DNA of 64,000 nucleotides, from the NCBI GenBank assembly GCA_947630375.1, contig CANRHH010000005.1, forward strand, positions 1 through 64,000. The letters run 5' to 3'. Origin of the DNA: an uncultured Oscillospiraceae bacterium (GTDB taxonomy: Bacteria; Bacillota; Clostridia; Oscillospirales; Oscillospiraceae). Below, in pieces: positions 58,441-64,000 of the stretch. How positions within the stretch are numbered: position 1 is the stretch's first letter; each line of letters starts with the position of its first letter. The position numbers and the translations under genes are program-made. Below the pieces are notes generated by a model. That model saw nothing but the letters and a program-made list of their open reading frames with translations. It did no database searches and had not been told where the DNA came from.

Positions 58441-59358
58441 TTACTTTTTTCTTCTCCTGTATACGGCGGCTGCCGCGCAGCCAGCCGCGGTGATCCCGCC
58501 CGCCACGAAGAGCGGAGCCAGGACCGTTTTGCCGGCACCGGCGCCGGTTCCGGCGCTGCCGCTCTCCTCCGCCGGGGCAAGCGCCGGCTGGGCGGTCTCG
58601 CCGGGCGTGGGAGAGGGGGCCGCCTCTTTCGGCCCTGCCGTGACGGCCGCCGCCCCGTCAGGGGACGGCGAAGGGGACACCGCAGGGGTCGGGGATACGG
58701 CAGGCGTCTGGGACGGGGCCGCCGAAGGAGATACCGCAGGCGAAACCGCCGGAGACGCCGAGGGGGATACGGACGGGGAAACCGCCGGCTCCGTGGGGGG
58801 CGGCATGGACGGGTCGTCCCCGGCGGGCGGGTCCGTCTCCGGCGGGTCCGTCGGCGGCGGCGTCTGTTCTGCCCCGGGCAGCGCGGTGACCGTGGCCGAG
58901 GCGGCCGCTATGCCGGTCAGGCTTACGTTGGTGGAATGTCCGTCCCCCGCGAAAACGGCGATGCTCCCCAGGCTGAAGCTGACGGTCTCGTTTGCCTGGG
59001 CGGTGACCGTGTACGTATACGTCACCTGCACGCTGGTCGCGGCGGATTTGGATGCCTCGGCGATAGAGAAGCTGCCGGCCGTAAAGTTCTCCACGGAATA
59101 GGCGGGGTCGCTTTCAGCGCTTACATAGCTCAGCCCCTCGGCCGTTACCGAAGCCTGGACGCCGGCTACCTTCGCATCCGTTGAAAAGGTGGCTGTGAAG
59201 CTGATCGTGTCGCCCGGGTGGATCGTCTCCGTGCCGCTGGCGCCTACGTTCACGCTGACATCCACCGTGCCCGAGGCGGCCAGGGCCGTACCGGAAATAC
59301 CGAACACCGTCACAAATATCAGGAATACAGAGAGGGCCTTCAGGGCTCTTTTTTTCAT
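58441..59358 (-). CDS. membrane-anchored cohesin-like surface protein
   Basis: A 305-residue protein with a signal peptide (MKKRALKALSVFLIFVTVFG..., cleavage near TALAA). A domain of about 130 residues reads as cohesin-like: VDVSVNVGA, HPGDTISFTATFSTDAKVAG, ASVTAEGLSYVSAESDPA, TYTYTVTAQANETVSFSL and SIAVFAGDG. A Pro/Ser/Ala/Val-rich spacer (about 160-265, SPSVSPSASP type) follows, then a C-terminal membrane helix and YRRRKK stop-transfer tail. No LPxTG motif is seen. GGAG precedes ATG 59358. It is downstream of, and in the same direction as, a dockerin-bearing gene. Cohesin identity is by motif and layout. Confidence 0.72.
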   Translation of the reverse strand: MKKRALKALSVFLIFVTVFGISGTALAASGTVDVSVNVGASGTETIHPGDTISFTATFSTDAKVAGVQASVTAEGLSYVSAESDPAYSVENFTAGSFSIAEASKSAATSVQVTYTYTVTAQANETVSFSLGSIAVFAGDGHSTNVSLTGIAAASATVTALPGAEQTPPPTDPPETDPPAGDDPSMPPPTEPAVSPSVSPSASPAVSPAVSPSAAPSQTPAVSPTPAVSPSPSPDGAAAVTAGPKEAAPSPTPGETAQPALAPAEESGSAGTGAGAGKTVLAPLFVAGGITAAGCAAAAVYRRRKK

Positions 59359-59441
59359 GTTGATCTCCATTCTGCCGGCACCGGCGGAGCGCTCTCCCCC
59401 GGCTCGCTTGTTTTCCCGCGCAGCCGGGGCTTACCGCCGAA

Positions 59442-59472
59442 GGCCGTGCGGATGCCAGGCATCCGCACGGCC
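59442..59472. other. 15-bp inverted repeat between dockerin and cohesin genes
   Basis: GGCCGTGCGGATGCC pairs with its complement around a single base. No T-tract follows on the minus strand, so readthrough from the dockerin gene into the cohesin gene is plausible. Confidence 0.5.
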
Positions 59473-59501
59473 CGGGTTTGCTTTTGTTCGGTACCGGGGC
59501 G

Positions 59502-62120
59502 TTATTTTGCGATCAGATCCAGCACGGCCACCACGTCGCCGGCGGTGATCTCGGCGCCCGCCGTCACCTTGGCGGCGTCGATGTAGCTGCCCGTCAGGCT
59601 GCGCAGGCCGCAGACGGATTCGTTGATCTGCTTCGCGTCCGCGCTGTCGATGGTGCCGTTGCCGTCCACGTCACCGGCCACGGCCACGGGAACATCTGTG
59701 ATTCTCCCGCTGGCGTCCTGCAGCTTGATCGTGCATCCCGTGCCGACCAGCGCATCGCTCCGGGTGATCTGGCTCCCGTCCTTACCATAAACGTATACCG
59801 TCGTCCCGCCGACGTTGTTGCCATACAGCTCCTTGATCTCGGCCACAGTTCTGGCGCTGGTGACTTTGTCCGGATTCCGCATGTCGATCGGGCTGAGGTT
59901 GGATTCAGACAGCGTGGCCTTGCACTCGACGCACTCCTTCACCCAGGTCAGGTCGGAGCCGGTGCCGGACTTGCTGACAATTTTGTACCGGTGCCCGTTC
60001 GCGGGCCAAACCACCTGGTGCGTCTCATGGCAGCTCGGATCGCTGCACTTGTAGTTGGCGTAGCCGGGCTCGGTGCAGGTCGGCAGCTGTTCTTCGCCGG
60101 TCTTGACCCAGCTGTGGCTAAAGGTGATGCGGGCGTCCACAGGCGTCTGACAAACCTGAGAGCCGCCGCCATTCTCCTCCGGCAGCGTTACAGAGGCAGA
60201 GATATACACAAAGGCCTCTTTATTGCACCGAACAGTCAGCTGCCGGCCGTTCTCCGTCAGGGTAACGTCGTCATTACTCACGGAGCCCCCGTCCGTTCTG
60301 GTGAGGGTGAGGGTGGGGATAGAAGGCTTGTTTTTGTCGGGGCGGAGACTGCTGGCGACAAGTTCCTTCAGATCCTCGGGGGTCAGCTCCTCCTTCGCAA
60401 TATACACGAAGGCGGTCCAGGTGATGTCGGCGCTGCTGCCGACCGGGTCAAACTGCACCTCTACCGTGGCGCTGCTGCCGGGATGGGCGCGCAGCCTGGT
60501 GAAGTCCGTCCCGGTGAAGAAGATCCCCTGCACCGGCTTGGGCTCCTCCCGCACGAACTCTTCCTGCGTCCCGTTCGGCCCTTTCCAGTGGGCATACAGG
60601 GTGGCGCCGGGTGTCACCGGTGTGTCATATTTGACCTGGCTTCCGGCCTTGGCATCGGTATACCAGCCGTCAAACGTGTAGTCGTCCATGGGGGTATTCC
60701 CCCAGTAATCCGCTATGGCGCTGTCAAACGCTTCGCCGGTCTTCTGGAAGATTTCGTCGTTATAGGTGCCGGCATAGTTCACGCCGGAGATCACGCCGTT
60801 GCTCCCCAGGGTGGAACCCTTCTCCCGGTAGAGGGTCATGACCTGCTGGCCGCCTCTCCAGCCGTTGAAGTCCAGCTTGTAGAAGATGGTCGTGACTTCG
60901 CTGTGGAAGCTGTAATAGGCATACAGCCGGGTGACGTCCGCGGGAACGGGCTGGCCAAATTCCACTTTATCGCCGTTGGGGCTGACCTGCCAGGTCACGG
61001 TCCCGTCCGATCCCTCTGTGGTATGCTCCGTGGGAGCCTTGGTATACCAGCCCACAAAGGTGAACGCGCCGTTCATCTCCGGGTGGTCTTGCGTCGCCAA
61101 TTCGCTCCGGGTGGGATTGGTCACCTGCCCGCTCAGGGCGTCCTCCATGCCGGTCTGGGCCAGAACCTCCGGCGATACCGCCAGGCTCGCGTTCGCCAGG
61201 GTCTTGGTCAGGGCGCCGCCCTCCAGAACCACGGTCCTGGTCTTGTTGGTATAGCCGTCGGGAGCGCCAAGATCATCGGGCAGGTTCGCATAGCTGCCAA
61301 ACCAGCCCTCGCCGGCGTCCAGGATCACGGTACTCTGCACCGGCTCCGGCTCGGGGTCCGGTACATAACTCGGGTCCGGCTCATAGTACGCGTACAGCAC
61401 GCTGACCTCCGCGGGGATCACGCTCCCGGCGGAGTACGGATTGCCATGCGGTATGAGTTTCTGGAAGTCTTCCTCGCAGGGCCCCTGGTAGTTGAACTCT
61501 GTGGGCTCCTGGTCGTACCAGGCGACGAAGTTCCAACCCTTCCAGGTGGGCTTCTCCTGGTTGTCGGGCAGCTTGTACTTCTCTTCTTCCTTGGTCAGTT
61601 TTACGGTCTGCTCTTTATCGCCGTTCCCAAACTGGCCCTTGCCGGCTTTCAGCAGGACCTCGACCGGCTTCTCCTCCAGAGAGGCGGGCATGATCATGTC
61701 CTCCTCGCCCTCGGGCTCGCCGGCGGGCTCCTCCTCAGGCCCCTGGTTCTCCTGCCCCTGGGGTCCCGGCTCCTCCGCAGGTGTGCCGTCCTTGGGCTCC
61801 TCCGCGGACTCGCTGTTTTTGGTTTCCTCCGTCTTCTGGGCCTCGGGGGCCGCCTCGGGTTCGTCCGCCGCCGGCTCCGCGGGGGCTTCCGCGGGGGCGC
61901 TGGGCTCGTCTTCCGCCGGCGCCGGGGTCTCAGAGGCCGGAGCTGCCTGGTCTTTTGCCTCTGCCTCGTTCTGGGGCGCGCTTTCAGGCGCCGGCTCCCC
62001 GGTCTCTGCCGGGGCCGCCACGTCGTCTTCCGCCGCAGCCTTCGCCGGGGTCAGATTGATGAAGGACAGACACATCATCAAGCAGAGCAGCGCTGCGACG
62101 CTTCTGCGGCCAATTCTCAT
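59502..62120 (-). CDS. secreted InlB-type repeat protein with C-terminal dockerin
   Basis: An 872-residue protein. A signal peptide (RRSVAALLCLMMCLSFINL) is followed by an acidic Ala/Pro/Glu-rich region (about 30-155). Three InlB B-repeat/Flg_new-like units follow, each with F-x-GWY or F-VAWY and YAYY/YAHW endings (about 155-520). Middle domains include a Cys-bearing segment with CSDPSCHETHQVVWP. The C-terminal 60 residues form a type I dockerin: GDVDGNGTIDSADAKQINES is a canonical Ca-binding loop and helix; the second copy (KVTAGAEITAGDVVAVLDLI) has lost most acidic ligands. GGAG precedes ATG 62120. No catalytic domain was recognised. Confidence 0.82.
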   Translation of the reverse strand: MRIGRRSVAALLCLMMCLSFINLTPAKAAAEDDVAAPAETGEPAPESAPQNEAEAKDQAAPASETPAPAEDEPSAPAEAPAEPAADEPEAAPEAQKTEETKNSESAEEPKDGTPAEEPGPQGQENQGPEEEPAGEPEGEEDMIMPASLEEKPVEVLLKAGKGQFGNGDKEQTVKLTKEEEKYKLPDNQEKPTWKGWNFVAWYDQEPTEFNYQGPCEEDFQKLIPHGNPYSAGSVIPAEVSVLYAYYEPDPSYVPDPEPEPVQSTVILDAGEGWFGSYANLPDDLGAPDGYTNKTRTVVLEGGALTKTLANASLAVSPEVLAQTGMEDALSGQVTNPTRSELATQDHPEMNGAFTFVGWYTKAPTEHTTEGSDGTVTWQVSPNGDKVEFGQPVPADVTRLYAYYSFHSEVTTIFYKLDFNGWRGGQQVMTLYREKGSTLGSNGVISGVNYAGTYNDEIFQKTGEAFDSAIADYWGNTPMDDYTFDGWYTDAKAGSQVKYDTPVTPGATLYAHWKGPNGTQEEFVREEPKPVQGIFFTGTDFTRLRAHPGSSATVEVQFDPVGSSADITWTAFVYIAKEELTPEDLKELVASSLRPDKNKPSIPTLTLTRTDGGSVSNDDVTLTENGRQLTVRCNKEAFVYISASVTLPEENGGGSQVCQTPVDARITFSHSWVKTGEEQLPTCTEPGYANYKCSDPSCHETHQVVWPANGHRYKIVSKSGTGSDLTWVKECVECKATLSESNLSPIDMRNPDKVTSARTVAEIKELYGNNVGGTTVYVYGKDGSQITRSDALVGTGCTIKLQDASGRITDVPVAVAGDVDGNGTIDSADAKQINESVCGLRSLTGSYIDAAKVTAGAEITAGDVVAVLDLIAK

Positions 62121-62242
62121 CTCGATCACTCCTTTTTTCAAATTCAGCCCGGGCCCTCCGGGGCGCGGGCCGTGCGGCAGCCGGCGCATCCTGTCAGCAA
62201 ACGGGTACGCCGAACTGCCCTGAGCTCCCTCAGGGTGTCCTT

Positions 62243-62270
62243 ATTGTATCATACCCCCCCGAGAAGTCAA
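62243..62270 (-). promoter_or_regulatory. promoter of the dockerin gene
   Basis: Minus-strand TTGACT, 16-nt spacer, TACAAT; leader of about 115 nt that starts with a CCCTGAG/CTCAGGG hairpin (62218-62235). Confidence 0.65.
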
Positions 62271-62355
62271 TCCTGTTTTTTACTTTTACACTGGTTTTTT
62301 ATATCAATCGTTCTGTTTTGAACCGTTTTCGGTATTTGCGGGGAGATCGTGAAGT

Positions 62356-62441
62356 AAAAAAGACCGCCACCCCGGCCGGTGACGGTTCTTAGAACGGTTC
62401 ACTTAGTTTCGGGCTAACCGCTTGTCGCAGCGCCCTTTTAC
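62356..62441 (-). ncRNA. candidate orphan small RNA of about 86 nt
   Basis: A near-consensus promoter (62448-62477) starts transcription near 62441, and an intrinsic terminator ends it at 62356: a stem of about 9 bp, 62363-62371 with 62378-62386, then T6. No ORF fits between them. The 5' half can form GGGC...GCCC enclosing CGCT/AGCG, and GTTC/GAAC closes a small middle hairpin. It is separate from the dockerin promoter 90 bp further on. I do not recognise the family; it is not SRP, 6S or tmRNA by motif. Confidence 0.5.
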
Positions 62442-62447
62442 GCTTTT

Positions 62448-62477
62448 ATTATAGACCGGGGCAGGTCTTTCTGTCAA
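62448..62477 (-). promoter_or_regulatory. promoter of the candidate small RNA
   Basis: Minus-strand TTGACA, 18-nt spacer, TATAAT: both hexamers are exact consensus. It lies 9 nt after the histidine kinase stop. Confidence 0.75.
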
Positions 62478-62485
62478 TGGTTTTT

Positions 62486-63691
62486 TTACAGTCCGGGCAG
62501 TTCTACAATAAAGGTGTTGACGCCGCTCTCGCTCTCGGCCCAGATCTTCCCCCCGTGCTCGGCCGCGATGCTCCCGGCGATGGCCAGGCCCAGGCCGTAG
62601 CCTCCGCCCCGGCTCCGGGCCCGGTCCGCCCGGTAAAAGCGCTTGAAGATGTCCTTCAGCTCCTCCTTGGAGAGGGCGTCCCCCCGGCTGGCCACCGACA
62701 GCCGGACGTTCCGGCCCTGGCGGGCCAGCCGCAGCTCCACGGCGGAGGGGACGGCGGCGTATTTCAGGGCGTTGTCCAGCAAAATCTCCTCCACCTGGCG
62801 CAGATGCTCCCCGTCGCCCCGGACCCGGATCCCCGGCTCCACCTGGCTTTGCAGCTCCAGCCCCTTTTCAAAAAACAGCGGCTCGAAGGGCAGCAGGGTC
62901 TGGGCACACAGCTCGCTGAAGTCCAGCTCCGTCCTCTCCCGCCTGGCGGTCCCCGCGTCCAGCCGGGCCAGCTCCAGCAGGTCCTCCACCAGGCCCCGCA
63001 TCTGCCGGGCCATGGTCAGGATGCCGCCGGAAAACCGGGCCCTGTCCGCCTCGTTCGTCTCCGGGTCCTGGAGCAGCTCCGCGTCGGTGAGGATGACGGT
63101 GAGGGGCGTTTTCAGCTCATGGGAGGCGTCGGCCACGAACTGCCGCTGCTGCTCCCAGGCCCGCTCCACCGGGCGCAGCGCCCAGCGGGCCAACAGCAGG
63201 CTCAGCCCCAGAAAGGCCAGCAGGCTCACCGCCCCGATGGCGGCGCAGACCTCCAACAGGCCCCGGAGAGTGGCCCGCTCGCTGGACATGTCCGCCACCA
63301 CCAGGCAGCTGGTGTTCCGGGAGCGGACCCAGCAGTAGCGCAGGTCATAGTCCCGCAGGACGCCGGTATCCCCGCCGTCCCGGATCGCCGCGCCAATGAC
63401 CTCCTGCAAAAATTCCGTGTCGGACAGATCGAAATACCCGCCGCCGGAGGCCACCACCTCCCCGAAGGGGCCGATCTGCAGGGCAAAATAGGGCAGACGC
63501 ACCTGCTCCGCCGCCTGGTTGGGGCTGCCCAGCCGGAAGGGGTCCGCCCCGATGGCCTCCATCATGCGCACGCTCTCCGCCTCCAGGCTCCGGCTGGTGG
63601 AGCTGTAGACCGTGGCGAAAATGACGCAGAGCATCAGGCTCACCACGGCCATGGTGAAGCAGACGAACTTGACCTTCAGCTTTTTCAGCAC
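62486..63691 (-). CDS. sensor histidine kinase
   Basis: A 401-residue membrane kinase. Two membrane helices (about 9-30 and 148-168) flank an outer sensor domain of about 115 residues. The HisKA domain has the phospho-acceptor in FVADASHELKTPLTVIL. The ATPase domain has the N-box LLDNALKYA and G-boxes SRGGGYGLGLAIAGSIAAEHGG. It starts at GTG 63691, overlapping the response-regulator stop by 7 nt. The upstream SD-like GGAGGTG is inside the regulator gene. The signal sensed is unknown. Confidence 0.94.
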   Translation of the reverse strand: MLKKLKVKFVCFTMAVVSLMLCVIFATVYSSTSRSLEAESVRMMEAIGADPFRLGSPNQAAEQVRLPYFALQIGPFGEVVASGGGYFDLSDTEFLQEVIGAAIRDGGDTGVLRDYDLRYCWVRSRNTSCLVVADMSSERATLRGLLEVCAAIGAVSLLAFLGLSLLLARWALRPVERAWEQQRQFVADASHELKTPLTVILTDAELLQDPETNEADRARFSGGILTMARQMRGLVEDLLELARLDAGTARRERTELDFSELCAQTLLPFEPLFFEKGLELQSQVEPGIRVRGDGEHLRQVEEILLDNALKYAAVPSAVELRLARQGRNVRLSVASRGDALSKEELKDIFKRFYRADRARSRGGGYGLGLAIAGSIAAEHGGKIWAESESGVNTFIVELPGL

Positions 63692-64000
63692 GGCTTGTCC
63701 ACCTCCAGATGGTAGCCCAGGCGGCGGATGGACTCGATGCGCACGTTGGAGCCGATGCTCTGGAGCTTGCGCCGCAGAAAGCCCACGTACACCTCCACAT
63801 GGTTCTCCACCGCGTTGGAATCATAGCCCCAGACCCGGGCCAGAATGACCTCCTTGGACAGGTTTCGCCCCTGGGACTGGAGCAGCAGCCGCATCACGTC
63901 GAACTCCCGGGCCGACAGGCGCACGCTCTTGTCCCCGCAGGCCAGGGTGCCGGAGCCCAGGTCCAGGGCCGTGTTGCCATACACCAGCTCATCCACCTGG
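63685..64000 (-). CDS. OmpR/PhoB-family response regulator, C-terminal part (cut by window edge)
   Basis: Only about 105 C-terminal residues are inside the window. They form the winged-helix effector domain: LSAREFDVMRLLLQSQGRNL, VWGYDSNAVENHVEVYVGFL and RIESIRRLGYHLEVD. The receiver domain lies beyond the right edge. It is translationally coupled to the histidine kinase, forming one two-component system. Confidence 0.94.
   Translation of the reverse strand, partial: QVDELVYGNTALDLGSGTLACGDKSVRLSAREFDVMRLLLQSQGRNLSKEVILARVWGYDSNAVENHVEVYVGFLRRKLQSIGSNVRIESIRRLGYHLEVDKPC

Noticed and set aside
59478..62321. 947-residue plus-strand ORF opposite the dockerin gene
   Set aside because: Shadow of the dockerin gene: no signal, no domains and no start context, whereas the minus frame has a signal peptide, repeats and a dockerin.

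Overview
The window is about 60% GC and densely coded. It looks like the chromosome of a spore-forming anaerobic Firmicute, most likely an Oscillospiraceae/Clostridia gut bacterium. Supporting signs are the spmA/spmB pair, AbrB and YitT proteins, RNase Y, Shine-Dalgarno sites of the AGGAGG type, many consensus sigma-A promoters, Feo iron uptake, and a ferredoxin-linked membrane hydrogenase. I saw no rRNA, complete tRNA, CRISPR array, phage or transposase gene.

Layout. 1-3.2 kb (minus): start of pnp, rpsO and typA. 3.4-12.9 kb (minus): a large LysM/repeat secreted protein, then a tandem operon of four paralogous leucine-rich-repeat exported proteins. 13-24 kb: cysE, a divergent flavin reductase/HxlR pair, rny, a ClpC-like unfoldase, a small ferredoxin, a TrmN6-like methyltransferase, abrB, spmAB, yitT and traX. 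A 217-bp structured inverted-repeat element sits between spmB and yitT. 24-27 kb (minus): a metNIQ methionine importer whose leader encodes a methionine-rich 36-residue peptide followed by a strong terminator. 27-32 kb (plus): a polytopic membrane protein and a feoA-feoA-feoB operon with DtxR-like operators. 32-34.5 kb (minus): a lipoprotein and an HTH protein/Ser-Thr kinase pair. 35-44.5 kb (plus): an oligopeptide-type ABC transporter whose subunits carry unusual insertions. 44.6-57.7 kb (minus): hypF-C-D-E plus a full Mbh-type energy-converting [NiFe] hydrogenase with an Mrp-like antiporter module and hypA. 57.7-58.4 kb: a non-coding repeat element. 58.4-62.1 kb (minus): a dockerin protein and a membrane-anchored cohesin-like protein. 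62.4-64 kb (minus): a candidate small RNA, then a histidine kinase and the end of its response regulator.

How parts work together. The Mbh hydrogenase would take electrons from reduced ferredoxin, evolve H2 and drive Na+/H+ exchange. HypA/C/D/E/F build its active site, but hypB and a maturation protease are missing here, and the large subunit ends at its last cysteine motif. The Met-rich leader in front of metNIQ suggests that importer expression is controlled by ribosome stalling at Met codons instead of by a SAM riboswitch or T-box. The cohesin/dockerin pair suggests non-covalent attachment of a repeat-rich secreted protein to the cell surface.

The best candidates for an undescribed system are the Met leader-peptide attenuator, the neighbouring cohesin-dockerin surface pair, the two structured non-coding elements and the orphan small RNA. 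All calls come from reading the sequence; no database search or folding program was run.
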